From contig NZ_RAPR01000001.1 of NCBI RefSeq assembly GCF_003610235.1, positions 3,286,001 through 3,350,000 of the forward strand: DNA of 64,000 bases. Reading direction: 5' to 3'. A program made the position numbers and the translations under genes. The DNA is from Catellatospora citrea. GTDB lineage: Bacteria; Actinomycetota; Actinomycetes; Mycobacteriales; Micromonosporaceae. The notes beneath the pieces are model-generated. The model had not been told where the DNA came from. It searched no databases and saw only the letters and a program-made list of their open reading frames with translations. Below are positions 17,489 to 26,073 of this stretch, piece after piece. Within the stretch, counting starts at the first letter, position 1, and every line of letters begins with the position of its first letter.

Positions 17489-18724
17489 TCACGCCCCGAT
17501 CGCTGCCTGGAACTTGCCCGTGTACTCCTTCTCCTCCGCCTCGGTCAGCGGCTTGAAGATCTTGATCTTCGCCTGCATCTCGGCGTTGGGGAAGATGAGC
17601 GGGTTCTGCGCGAGGTCGGGGTCGATCTTGACCATCTCCTCCTGCGCGCCCGCCACCGGGCAGACGTAGTTCACGAACGCGGCCAGCTCAGCGGCCACCT
17701 TCGGATCGTAGTAGTAGTCGATCAACGCCATCGCGTTCGCCGCGTGCGGCGAGGTGATCGGGATCAGCATGTTGTCCGACCAGAGCATCATGCCCTCGTC
17801 GGGGGTGACCAGCTTGATCTTGTCGTTCTCGAAGCCGAGCTGGATCACGTCGCCGGACCACGCGATGCACGCGGCGATGTCGCCCTTGGCCAGGTCCTGC
17901 ACGTAGTCGTTGCCGGTGAAGCGGCGGATCTGGCCCGACGCCACCGCGGCCTTCAGCTTCTCCAGCGCCGCGTCGAAGTCGGCGGTGGTGAAGTTGCCCG
18001 GGTCCTTGCCGTTCGACATGAGCATGAAGCCCATGGTGTCGCGCATCTCGGTGAGACAGGTGACCTTGCCCTTCAGGTCGGGACGGGTCAGCAGCTCGTC
18101 GACGGTGCGCACCTCCTTGGTCACGCCGGTGTTCACGCCGATGCCGGTCAGGCCCGACTGCCACGGCGCCGCGTACTCCATGTTCGGGTCGAACTGGCGG
18201 CTGCGCAGCGTCGGGGCCAGGTTCTTGGCGAACGTGGCGACCTTGTCCGGGTTGAACTTGGCCGCGAAGCCGTTGCGGATGAACGTGGCGGCCATCCAGT
18301 CGGTGAAGACCACGATGTCCCGGTCGATCGGCTGGCACGCCGCGAGCTGGGAACGGATCTTGCCGTAGAACTCGTTGTTGTCGTTGATGTCGGCGGTGTA
18401 GGAGACGTCGATGCCGGTCTTGGCCTTGAACGCGACGAGCGTCGGGTGGACCTCGGCGTTCTTCTCATCCTCGTCCATGTACGCGGGCCAGTTCGAGAAG
18501 GCCACCTTGCGCTCGGTCGCCGACAGGTCGGCCACGGTGCAGAGCGGGCCGGCCGACGGACCGGCGGTGTTGCCGTTGGTGCCCTTGGTGCCGCAGGCGG
18601 CGAGCGCGCCGCCGGCCACGGCGAAAGCCCCACCGGCGAGAGCCCCGCGCAGCACCGTCCGGCGCGACGGCATGGCCGCCAGCACTGCCTGGGCCTGCGG
18701 GGAGAGTGGTATGCGACGAGCCAT
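17489..18724 (-). CDS. Polyamine-binding lipoprotein (PotD-like), Tat-exported
   Basis: 411 residues from the ATG at 18724 with AAGGA eight bases upstream. The N-terminus has a twin-arginine signal (SRRTVLRGALAGG, Arg21-Arg22) and a lipobox ending at Cys44 (GGALAAC), so it is a Tat-exported, lipid-anchored binding protein. The mature part has the PotD fold: FSNWPAYMD near the N-terminus, YTADINDNNEFYGKI, and VPWQSG-type segments (here APWQSGLTGIGVN). It captures putrescine or spermidine outside the membrane for the adjacent PotABC. It is ~60% similar by eye to the second binding protein at 21129. Confidence 0.92.
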   Translation of the reverse strand: MARRIPLSPQAQAVLAAMPSRRTVLRGALAGGAFAVAGGALAACGTKGTNGNTAGPSAGPLCTVADLSATERKVAFSNWPAYMDEDEKNAEVHPTLVAFKAKTGIDVSYTADINDNNEFYGKIRSQLAACQPIDRDIVVFTDWMAATFIRNGFAAKFNPDKVATFAKNLAPTLRSRQFDPNMEYAAPWQSGLTGIGVNTGVTKEVRTVDELLTRPDLKGKVTCLTEMRDTMGFMLMSNGKDPGNFTTADFDAALEKLKAAVASGQIRRFTGNDYVQDLAKGDIAACIAWSGDVIQLGFENDKIKLVTPDEGMMLWSDNMLIPITSPHAANAMALIDYYYDPKVAAELAAFVNYVCPVAGAQEEMVKIDPDLAQNPLIFPNAEMQAKIKIFKPLTEAEEKEYTGKFQAAIGA

Positions 18725-18770
18725 CGAACGTTCCTTCACTGCCAGAGGGGTGTACAGGCGCAGATATCAC

Positions 18771-20255
18771 TTACTGACTGAAGACGGTGCGGTGCCACGG
18801 CTTCGCGGCGACCGCGGTGGTGTCGTACATGACGTGCTTGATCTGGGTGTACTCGTCGAACGAGTACGTGGACATGTCCTTTCCGAAGCCGGAGCGACGG
18901 TAACCCCCGTGTGGCATCTCGCTGATGATCGGGATGTGGTCGTTGACCCACACGCACCCGGCGCGCAGCTCGCGCGTGCCCCGCAGCGACCGGTGGACGT
19001 CCCGCGTCCACACGCTCGCCGCCAGGCCGTACGGCGTGTCGTTGGCCAGTGCCACACCCTCATCATCGGCGTCGAACGGCAGCACGACCAGCACCGGGCC
19101 GAAGACCTCCTGCTGGACGATCTCGCTGTCCTGCGCGGCGTCGACGACCAGGGTGGGCGCGTAGTAGGCGCCGTGCGCCAGACCATCCGGCACCCGGCCG
19201 CCCGCCACGATCTTGGCACCCGCCGCGCGGGCCCGGTCGACGAAGCCCGCCACCCGGTCGCGCTGGGCGAGGCTGATCAGCGGACCGATGTCGGTCGCCG
19301 GGTCCCGCGGGTCGCCGGCGCGTACGCCCTCGAACAGCTCGGCGACCCGGGCCACGAAGCGGTCGTAGAGCGGGCGCTGCACGTACGCGCGGGTGGCGGC
19401 GGTGCAGTCCTGGCCGCTGTTGATCAGTGAGCCGGCCACCGCGCCCTGCGCCGCGGCCTCCACGTCGGCATCGTCGAAGACCAGGAACGGGGCCTTGCCG
19501 CCCAGCTCCAGGTGCACCCGCTTGACCGCGCCCGCGGCCGTCGCGCCGATCCCCCGGCCGACCGCGGTCGAGCCGGTGAAACTGACCATGTCCACGTCGG
19601 GGTGCGCGACCAGCGCCGCCCCGGCGACCGGGCCGCGCCCGGTGACCACGTTGACGACGCCCGCCGGGATGCCCGCGTCGAGGCATGCCTGCGCGAACAT
19701 CACGCTGGTCAGCGGGGTCAGCTCGGCGGGCTTGAGCACGATGGTGTTGCCCGCCGCGATCGCGGGCAGGATCTTCCAGGCCGCCATCTGCAGCGGGTAG
19801 TTCCACGGCGAGATCGAGCCGACCACGCCGATCGCCTCGCGCCGCACGTAGCTGGTGTGGTCGGCGGAGTACTCCCCCGCCGCCTTGCCCTGCAGGTCGC
19901 GGGCCGCCCCGGCGAAGAAGGCGGTGTTGTCGATCGTGCCCGGCACGTCGAACTCGGTCGCCAGGCGCACCGGCTTGCCGGTCTGCGCCACCTCGGCGGC
20001 GACGAAATCCGCGGCCCGCTCGGACAGCAGCGCGGCCAGGCGGTGCAGGGCGCCGGAGCGCTCGCCCGGCGTCGCGCCGGACCAGCCCCCGAAGGCCGCC
20101 CGCGCGGCCGCCACGGCCGCGTCCACATCTTCCCGACCAGCCAGTCCGTACTCCGCGACGGTGCTACCGTCGGCAGGGTTGACCACAGTGAATAGCTCAC
20201 CCGACGAGCCGTCCGCGATCCGGTCACCGATCACGTTCGGCGAAAAGCCGGTCAT
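18771..20255 (-). CDS. Aldehyde dehydrogenase (aminobutyraldehyde dehydrogenase-like)
   Basis: 494 residues from the ATG at 20255, with GGGAGG six bases upstream. It is an NAD-dependent aldehyde dehydrogenase. The active site shows the Glu of LELGGKAPFLVF (near residue 248) and the Cys of NSGQDCTAATRAYVQ (near 280). PWNYPLQMAAWKILPA and FTGSTAVGRGI are the cofactor-binding signatures. In a polyamine island the natural substrate is 4-aminobutyraldehyde, giving GABA. It is the first gene of the - strand run that continues into the transporter and is divergent from the Lrp/AsnC regulator gene. Confidence 0.9.
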   Translation of the reverse strand: MTGFSPNVIGDRIADGSSGELFTVVNPADGSTVAEYGLAGREDVDAAVAAARAAFGGWSGATPGERSGALHRLAALLSERAADFVAAEVAQTGKPVRLATEFDVPGTIDNTAFFAGAARDLQGKAAGEYSADHTSYVRREAIGVVGSISPWNYPLQMAAWKILPAIAAGNTIVLKPAELTPLTSVMFAQACLDAGIPAGVVNVVTGRGPVAGAALVAHPDVDMVSFTGSTAVGRGIGATAAGAVKRVHLELGGKAPFLVFDDADVEAAAQGAVAGSLINSGQDCTAATRAYVQRPLYDRFVARVAELFEGVRAGDPRDPATDIGPLISLAQRDRVAGFVDRARAAGAKIVAGGRVPDGLAHGAYYAPTLVVDAAQDSEIVQQEVFGPVLVVLPFDADDEGVALANDTPYGLAASVWTRDVHRSLRGTRELRAGCVWVNDHIPIISEMPHGGYRRSGFGKDMSTYSFDEYTQIKHVMYDTTAVAAKPWHRTVFSQ

Positions 20256-20505
20256 ATCGCCTCCCACTGTCAGATGGTTAACAACCCGTGGCGCGACGAT
20301 CGTGACATGACGTGCGCCACATGACAAGGGATTCCGTGGCGAATCTGGAGTGCGACTACGGATTCCAGCACTCGATATCGCGACTTGATGACGTTTCCGT
20401 TACAGGGGTGGCCGCTAAGTGTCGGAATCGTCTGCCTCGTAGGGATACGATGCGCGGGCTGGACCATCACGCGCTCCCCCTTTGCGTACGCCCCAGGAGG
20501 CCTCA
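20256..20505. promoter_or_regulatory. Divergent promoter region, aldehyde dehydrogenase / Lrp-type regulator
   Basis: 250 bases between two divergent starts, clearly lower in G+C than the genes. It holds overlapping inverted repeats: GAGTGC (20348-20353) with GCACTC (20368-20373), and CTGGA (20345-20349) with TCCAG (20364-20368). A CTACGGA element at 20356-20362 also recurs upstream of the aminotransferase gene. This is the expected place for autoregulation by the adjacent Lrp/AsnC protein. Confidence 0.45.
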
Positions 20506-21030
20506 TTGCCGACGCCCGCCGACTCCGCCGCATCGCGCGCTGTCATCCGCCGACACCCTCAACTCAACCACGCCAACCATGCGCTACTCGACGACATCGC
20601 CAAGCAGATCATCGAGCAGTTGCAGGAGGACGGCCGCAGACCGTACGCGACCATCGGCCGCGCGGTCGGCTTGAGCGAGGCGGCGGTGCGACAGCGCGTG
20701 CAGCGGCTCATCGACGCGGGCGTCATGCAGATCGTGGCCGTGACCGATCCGCTCCAACTGGGGCTGGGACGGCAGGCGATGATCGGCGTGAAGACCACGG
20801 GCGACCTCGACGGCATCGCCGACCGGATCTCCGAGATCGAGGAGGTCGACTACGTGGTGATCACGGCCGGGTCGTACGACCTGCTGCTGGAGGCCGTGTG
20901 CCGTAACGACGACCACCTGCTGGAGATCCTGCACGAGGTGCGGGCCGTCGAGGGCGTGATCGGGGCCGAGGTGTTCGTCTACCTCAAACTCCGCAAACAG
21001 ACCTACTCCTGGGGCACCGGCACCGCCTGA
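20506..21030 (+). CDS. Lrp/AsnC family transcriptional regulator
   Basis: 174 residues from TTG at 20506, which has AGGAGG five bases upstream; another TTG at 20482 is in frame without such a site. The N-terminal helix-turn-helix (RPYATIGRAVGLSEAAVRQRVQRLIDAGVMQIVAV) and the C-terminal RAM/AsnC ligand domain (YVVITAGSYDLLLEAVC, VEGVIGAEVFVYLKL) are complete. Such proteins form octamers that bend DNA and respond to amino acids or amines. It is divergent from the aldehyde dehydrogenase and sits inside the polyamine island, so it is the probable local regulator. Confidence 0.9.
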   Translation: MPTPADSAASRAVIRRHPQLNHANHALLDDIAKQIIEQLQEDGRRPYATIGRAVGLSEAAVRQRVQRLIDAGVMQIVAVTDPLQLGLGRQAMIGVKTTGDLDGIADRISEIEEVDYVVITAGSYDLLLEAVCRNDDHLLEILHEVRAVEGVIGAEVFVYLKLRKQTYSWGTGTA

Positions 21031-21042
21031 CCCCGCTTTTCA

Positions 21043-21105
21043 TGGACGTTGGCCTATTACATCGAGTTTGATCTACAAGTACTCGACGTAATAGGCCAAC
21101 GTCCA
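21043..21105. terminator. 25-bp near-perfect inverted repeat between convergent genes
   Basis: Arms 21043-21067 and 21081-21105 are complementary at 24 of 25 positions around a 13-base loop (TTGATCTACAAGT). The sequence is much more AT-rich than its surroundings. It lies between the + strand regulator gene and the - strand second binding-protein gene, so a bidirectional terminator is likely. Confidence 0.7.
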
Positions 21106-21128
21106 CAGCAGGACGGGGCGGAGCGCCG

Positions 21129-22367
21129 TCAGACGCCCATGACGGCGGAGAACTTGGCCTGGTAGGCCTTCTCCTCGGCTTCGCCGAGGGGGGCGAACGC
21201 CTTCACGCCGGCGAGCATGGCGTCGTCGGGGAAGATCAGCTTGTTCTCGGCGAGCTCGGGGTCGATCTTGACCATCTCGTCCTGCGCGCCGGCGACGGGG
21301 CAGACGTAGTTGACCCACGCGGCCAGCTCAGCGGCCACCTTCGGGTCGTAGTAGTGGTCGAGCAGCGCCATCGCGTTGCTCGCGTGCGTCGCGGTCACCG
21401 GGATCACCGCCGCGTCCGACCAGATCAGCAGGCCCTCGTCGGGCGATACAAACTTGATCTTGTCGTCGTTGAGGCCCAGCTGGAGGGCGTCGCCGGACCA
21501 GGCGATCGCCGCGGCGACGTCACCCTTGGCCAGGTCCTGGACGTACTCGTTGCCGGTGAAGCGGCGGATCTGCCCGGACTCGACGGCCTTGCGCAACTTC
21601 TCCAGCGCGGCGTCGAAGTCCTCCGGCGTGAAGGCGGCCGGGTTCTTGCCCAGCGACGCGATGAGCAGGCCCATCGTGTCCGGCATCTCCATCGGCACGC
21701 TCACCTTGCCCTTGAGGTCGGGGCGGGTGAGCAGCTCGTCGACGGTGTGCACCTCCTTGGCCACCCGGGTGTTGACCGCGAACCCGGTCAGCCCGGACTG
21801 CCACGGCACCGCGAAGCGCAGCTCCTGGTCGTACGGCCGGGCCTTCAGCGAGGGCAGCAGGTTGCGGCGGTAGTTGGGCGTCTTGGCCGGGTCCAGCTCC
21901 TGCGCGAAGCCGTTGCGGATGAACTTGTTGACCATCCAGTCCGAGAACACCACGATGTCGCGGTCGATCGGCTGGCAGGCCCCGAGCTGCGCACGGATCT
22001 TGCCGTAGTACTCGTTGTTGTCGTTGATGTCCTCGGTGTAGGACACCTCGATGCCGGTCCGCGCCTTGAAGGCGGCCAGCGTGGGGTGGCGCTTCTCGTC
22101 GTTCTCAGCCACGTCGAGGTACTGCACCCAGTTGCCGAACGACACCTTGCGCTCGCTCGCGGACAGGTCCGTGGCGGTGCACGCCGGGCGGGTCGACGCC
22201 CCGGCCTGGGGCGCCATGCCCTTGGGGCTGCACGCGGCCAGGACCCCGCCGGTCGCGGCGAGCGCGCCGCCGGCCAGGGCGCCGCGCAGCACGCGCCGTC
22301 GCGAGGAGGTCGCCGTGGTGGCCGCGAGCAGGGCGCGGGCCGGGGCCGACAGAGGACGAGCGCGCAA
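21129..22367 (-). CDS. Second PotD-like polyamine-binding lipoprotein, Tat-exported
   Basis: 412 residues from TTG at 22367. That start gives an N-terminus (MRARPLSAPARALLAAT) aligned with the paralogue at 17489 and has GGAAGG eight bases upstream; the open frame extends 38 codons further upstream without paralogue support. The twin-arginine signal is SSRRRVLRGALAGG and the lipobox ends at Cys46 (GVLAAC). The mature protein closely follows the first binding protein (YTEDINDNNEYYGKI, VPWQSGLTGFAVN, RFTGNEYVQDLAKGD). No permease or ATPase follows, so it probably shares PotABC and may widen its substrate range. Confidence 0.9.
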   Translation of the reverse strand: MRARPLSAPARALLAATTATSSRRRVLRGALAGGALAATGGVLAACSPKGMAPQAGASTRPACTATDLSASERKVSFGNWVQYLDVAENDEKRHPTLAAFKARTGIEVSYTEDINDNNEYYGKIRAQLGACQPIDRDIVVFSDWMVNKFIRNGFAQELDPAKTPNYRRNLLPSLKARPYDQELRFAVPWQSGLTGFAVNTRVAKEVHTVDELLTRPDLKGKVSVPMEMPDTMGLLIASLGKNPAAFTPEDFDAALEKLRKAVESGQIRRFTGNEYVQDLAKGDVAAAIAWSGDALQLGLNDDKIKFVSPDEGLLIWSDAAVIPVTATHASNAMALLDHYYDPKVAAELAAWVNYVCPVAGAQDEMVKIDPELAENKLIFPDDAMLAGVKAFAPLGEAEEKAYQAKFSAVMGV

Positions 22368-22520
22368 TCGAGGCACCTTCCGCTGGGCAGGCTGAGAGCC
22401 TGGAGGGGTGACGGGTGACCCGCAATTGTGCCTAAAACGGCCCGCCACTCGCCCGCTGAGGTGCGGCAGCTCACAAACCACCCGTTACTGCCCAACCATG
22501 TCGCCCAGGTTGCCGACGTA

Positions 22521-22535
22521 CTACGAAATCCGTAG
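22521..22535. promoter_or_regulatory. Candidate Lrp/AsnC operator upstream of aminotransferase gene
   Basis: CTACG-AAATC-CGTAG is a perfect 5-5-5 inverted repeat. CTACGGA at 22552-22558, CTACG at 22578-22582 and CCGTAG at 22593-22598 repeat its half-site at spacings within the same 80 bases. The cluster lies between the divergent binding-protein and aminotransferase genes. Lrp/AsnC proteins bind about 15-base palindromes in phased arrays, so the local regulator is the natural candidate. Confidence 0.5.
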
Positions 22536-22634
22536 CCGTCATGCGAAAATACTACGGAGAGGGTTGCTGCATCTCGACTACGTGTGCGATAACCGTAGGC
22601 AACGCCGCAACGTACCGATGAGTGAGGCCTCACG

Positions 22635-23981
22635 ATGGGCAAGGAAACCGACCACCTCTGGATGCACTTCACCCGCATGGGCGCCTACCGCGAGGGCAGC
22701 GTGCCGACGATCGTCCGCGGCGAGGGCACGTACGTCTGGGACAGCAACGGCAAGCGGTATCTCGACGGCCTCGCCGGCCTGTTCACCGTCAACGCGGGCC
22801 ACGGCCGCGCCGAGCTGGCCGACGCGGCCGCCAAGCAGGCGCACGAGCTGGCCTACTTCCCCCTCTGGTCGTACGCCCACCCGAAGGCGATCGAGCTCGC
22901 CGGCCGGATCGCCGAGCTGACCCCCGGCGACCTCAACCGGGTCTTCTTCACCACCGGCGGCTCCGAGGCGGTGGAGAGCGCCTGGAAGCTGGCCCGCTCC
23001 TACTTCAAGAAGGTCGGCCAGCCGCTGCGCCACAAGGTCGTCAGCCGCTACCTCGCCTACCACGGCACCTCGATGGGCGCGCTGTCCATCACCGGCGTCC
23101 CGGCGTTCCGCGCCGAGTTCGAGCCGCTGGTGCCCGGCGGTATCAAGGTGCCGAACACGAACTTCTACCGCGCGCCCGAACACGGCGACGACTACGAGGC
23201 GTTCGGCGTATGGGCCGCCGAGGAGATCGCCCGCGCCATCGAGCGCGAGGGCCCCGAGACGGTGGCCGCGGTGTTCCTGGAGCCCGTGCAGAACGCCGGC
23301 GGCTGCTTCCCCGCCCCGCCCGGCTACTTCCAGCGGGTACGCGAGATCTGCGACCGCTACGGCGTGCTGCTCGTGTCCGACGAGGTCATCTGCTCCTGGG
23401 GCCGGCTCGGCGAGTACTTCGGCGCCCAGTACTACGGCTACCAGCCCGACATCATCACCACCGCCAAGGGCATGACCTCGGGATACTCGCCGCTCGGCGC
23501 GATGATCGCCAGCGACCGGCTGATCGAGCCGTTCCTGGCCGACGGGCAGATGTTCGCCCACGGCATCACGTTCGGCGGGCACCCGGTCAGCTGCGCGGTC
23601 GGTCTGGCCAACCTGGACCTGTTCGAGCGCGAGGGCCTGATCGGGCACGTCCGCGAGCACGCGCCCGCGTTCCGGGCCACCCTGGAGAAGCTGTACGACC
23701 TGCCGATCGTCGGCGACGTCCGCGGCGAGGGCTACTTCTACGGCATCGAGCTGGTCAAGGACAAGACCACCCGGGAGACGTTCAACGCCGAGGAGTCCGA
23801 GCGGCTGATCCGCGGCTTCCTGTCCGGGGCGCTGTTCGAGGCGGGGCTGTACTGCCGCGCCGACGACCGGGGCGACCCGGTCATCCAGCTCTCCCCGGCG
23901 CTGACCGCGACCCAGCAGCAGTTCGACGAGATCGAGCAGATCCTGCGCGACGTGCTGACCCGGGCCTCGTCACTGCTGTGA
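22635..23981 (+). CDS. Class III aminotransferase (polyamine:pyruvate aminotransferase-like)
   Basis: 448 residues. PLP-dependent omega-aminotransferase: GLFTVNAGHGR near the N-terminus, TTGGSEAVESAWKLAR phosphate loop, LVSDEVICSWGR with the cofactor Asp, and Schiff-base Lys in TTAKGMTSGY (near residue 278). It resembles SpuC-type putrescine/spermidine:pyruvate aminotransferases, which give the aminoaldehyde oxidised by the aldehyde dehydrogenase encoded at 18771. The start ATG follows a promoter region with candidate operators. It overlaps the following FAD oxidase gene by four bases. Confidence 0.9.
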   Translation: MGKETDHLWMHFTRMGAYREGSVPTIVRGEGTYVWDSNGKRYLDGLAGLFTVNAGHGRAELADAAAKQAHELAYFPLWSYAHPKAIELAGRIAELTPGDLNRVFFTTGGSEAVESAWKLARSYFKKVGQPLRHKVVSRYLAYHGTSMGALSITGVPAFRAEFEPLVPGGIKVPNTNFYRAPEHGDDYEAFGVWAAEEIARAIEREGPETVAAVFLEPVQNAGGCFPAPPGYFQRVREICDRYGVLLVSDEVICSWGRLGEYFGAQYYGYQPDIITTAKGMTSGYSPLGAMIASDRLIEPFLADGQMFAHGITFGGHPVSCAVGLANLDLFEREGLIGHVREHAPAFRATLEKLYDLPIVGDVRGEGYFYGIELVKDKTTRETFNAEESERLIRGFLSGALFEAGLYCRADDRGDPVIQLSPALTATQQQFDEIEQILRDVLTRASSLL

Positions 23982-25321
23982 CCTCCCTCTGGTTCGACAC
24001 CACGGGCGGGGCCGTCGCGCCCCGCCCGCGCCTTTCCGGCGACCTCGACGTCGACGTGGTGATCGTGGGCGCGGGCTACACCGGCCTGTGGACGGCGTAC
24101 TACCTGCGCCAGGCCGACCCCGGGCTGCGAATCGCGATCGTCGAGGCGGAGCAGGCCGGGTTCGGGGCGTCCGGGCGCAACGGCGGCTGGTGCTCCGGGC
24201 TGCTGCCGACGCCCCTGCCGAAACTGGAGAAGCTGCACGGACGGGGGGCGGCGGTCGCGTTCCAGCAGGCGATGATCGACACGGTCGACGAGGTCGGCCG
24301 GGTCGCCGCCGCCGAGGGCATCGACTGCCACTGGGACAAGGGCGGCACGCTGGGTCTGGCCCGGTCGGCGGCACAGTGGCGCGGGGCGCGGGCGGAGGCG
24401 GACCTGGCCGCGTCGTACGGGTTCGAGCTGCGGCTGCTCGACCGGGGCGAGGCGCTGGAGCGCTGCGGGGCGACCGCGGTGCACGGTGCCACCTGGTCAC
24501 CGCACTGCGCGGCGCTGCACCCGCTGCGACTGGCTCGCGGGCTGGCCTCGGCCGTCGAGCGGCTGGGGGTCACGATCCACGAGCAGACCCGGGTGCTGGA
24601 GATCATGCCGGGCGAGGTGCGCACCGCGGTCGGTGCACGCCGTGCCGCGGTCCGCACCGACCACGGCACGGTGCGTGCCGACGTGGTCGTCCGGGCCACC
24701 GAGGGCTATACGCCCGGCCTGCCCGGTTACCGGCGAGCCGTGGTGCCGGTCTACTCCCTGATGATCGCGACCGAGCCGCTGCCGCCGTCCTTCTGGGACA
24801 CCGCGGGCCTGGCCCGGCGGGAGACCTTCACCGACCACCGGCGGCTGGTCATCTACGGCCAGCGCACCGCCGACGACCGGCTCGCCTTCGGTGGACGCGG
24901 CGCGCCCTACCACTACGGCTCCGCGGTACGCCCGTCCTTCGACAGCGTGCCCTCGGTCCACCTGGCGCTCCGGAACACCCTGGTGGAACTCTTCCCCGCC
25001 CTCGCCGACACGAAGCTCACCCACGCCTGGGGCGGCCCGCTCGGCATCGCCCGGGACTGGCACCCCTCCGTCGGCCTCGACCGCACCACCGGTCTGGCCT
25101 GGGCGGGCGGCTACGTGGGCGACGGCGTCGCGGCCACCAACCTCGCCGGCCGCACCCTCGCCGACCTCATCACCGGCACCGAGTCCCCACTGACCGTCCT
25201 CCCCTGGGTCAACCACCGCTCCCCGCGCTGGGAACCCGAACCCCTCCGCTGGCTCGGCATCAACACCGCCCTCCGCGCCGTCGTCGCCCTCGACCGCTGG
25301 GAAGGAAGGGCACCTTCTTAA
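23978..25321 (+). CDS. FAD-dependent amine oxidoreductase (PuuB-like), second copy
   Basis: 447 residues from the GTG at 23978, which overlaps the aminotransferase stop (GTGA). FAD-binding GAGYTGLWTAYYLRQ and EAEQAGFGASGRNGGW match gamma-glutamylputrescine oxidase, and AGGYVGDGVAATNLAGRTL is the C-terminal FAD motif. It is co-translated with the aminotransferase, giving alternative oxidative and transaminating routes from amines to aldehydes. The last codons and the TAA stop lie inside one arm of a 22-base inverted repeat (25303-25324), so a repeat element has set the C-terminus (EGRAPS). Confidence 0.88.
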   Translation: MTSLWFDTTGGAVAPRPRLSGDLDVDVVIVGAGYTGLWTAYYLRQADPGLRIAIVEAEQAGFGASGRNGGWCSGLLPTPLPKLEKLHGRGAAVAFQQAMIDTVDEVGRVAAAEGIDCHWDKGGTLGLARSAAQWRGARAEADLAASYGFELRLLDRGEALERCGATAVHGATWSPHCAALHPLRLARGLASAVERLGVTIHEQTRVLEIMPGEVRTAVGARRAAVRTDHGTVRADVVVRATEGYTPGLPGYRRAVVPVYSLMIATEPLPPSFWDTAGLARRETFTDHRRLVIYGQRTADDRLAFGGRGAPYHYGSAVRPSFDSVPSVHLALRNTLVELFPALADTKLTHAWGGPLGIARDWHPSVGLDRTTGLAWAGGYVGDGVAATNLAGRTLADLITGTESPLTVLPWVNHRSPRWEPEPLRWLGINTALRAVVALDRWEGRAPS

Positions 25322-25558
25322 CGCTGCCGGGTCGCCTGCGCCGCGAAGATCGCTGTCTCGTGCCAAGATCTGCGGCCTGACCCCACGTTCCGACCCGAAA
25401 CAGCGATCTTCGTGGCGCGGCGCGCGCGCTTTCAGGGGCCGGACCGACTTTCGCGGGCGCTCACGGCGCGGGGACTGGTCTGCGCCGACTGACGGGCAGC
25501 CGCTGCGCCCGATGAATCCCTGCTAGCAGCCCTGCGGCGTTAAGAAGGTGCCCTTCCT
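25303..25558. repeat. 256-base element with 22-bp terminal inverted repeats (MITE-like)
   Basis: Positions 25303-25324 and 25537-25558 are perfect inverted repeats (core AAGGGCACCTTCTTAACG). Pairing resumes for two more bases after one mismatch. Inside is a second inverted repeat, 25338-25356 with 25400-25418, 18 of 19 matching. A third partial copy of the outer repeat (AAGGTGCCCTTCCT) is at 25576-25589. No open frame lies between the arms and I see no clear target duplication. It may be a small non-autonomous mobile element, or a structured RNA/terminator family. Confidence 0.55.
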
Positions 25559-25593
25559 CTACACAGAGCGATGGGAAGGTGCCCTTCCTTTGG

Positions 25594-25953
25594 TCAGGAC
25601 GGGGGGATGACGCGGAGGTGGCCTCGGCGGCCGGGGGTGGGCGGGCCGTGCGGCGGTTCCGGGGCGGGCTGCCGGGGGGCGGGGCGGGCTGCTTCGCGGA
25701 CGGCTTCGGCCAGGGCCACCAGGTCGTCGGTGGTGGGGGGCGGGGGCTCGAACTCGCCGTCGTGGCGGACCAGGTCCCAGCCGCGCGGGGCGGTGAGGCT
25801 CAGGGCGTGCGGCTCGCACAGGTCGTACGTGTGCGGCTCCTGGTATGCGGCCAGCGGGCCGACCACCGCCGTGGACTCTGCATAGACATAGGTCAGCGTT
25901 GCGACCGCCTGCCGGGGGCAGCCGTTACGAGAGCAACGCCGTGGAGACCTCAC
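25594..25953 (-). CDS. DUF3499 family protein
   Basis: 119 residues from the GTG at 25953, placed where the family begins (RSPRRCSRNGCPRQAVATL). Its hallmark block AVATLTYVYAESTAVVGPLA, followed by EPHTYDLCEPHALSLTAPRGW, matches the actinobacterial DUF3499 family. Four Cys residues near the N-terminus and LCEPH suggest a small metal site. The tail is Pro-rich. Function unknown; the gene is a constant neighbour of the zinicin-like and whiB2 genes (Rv3258c-Rv3259-Rv3260c in M. tuberculosis). Confidence 0.85.
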   Translation of the reverse strand: MRSPRRCSRNGCPRQAVATLTYVYAESTAVVGPLAAYQEPHTYDLCEPHALSLTAPRGWDLVRHDGEFEPPPPTTDDLVALAEAVREAARPAPRQPAPEPPHGPPTPGRRGHLRVIPPS

Positions 25954-26073
25954 GGCGTGTGACGTTAGCGCCCCGCCGCGCACCGGCACGCCGGTTGCGC
26001 CGCGACACGCCGAGGGAAGGATCACGGCCCCGTACCGGGTCCCGGTGCTGGCGCGCGGGGATACATTTGCCGG

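Noticed and set aside
24088..25380. 430-residue frame overlapping the second FAD oxidase gene
   Set aside because: Arg/Pro/Gly-rich and without FAD motifs, whereas the chosen frame has the complete flavin-binding signature.
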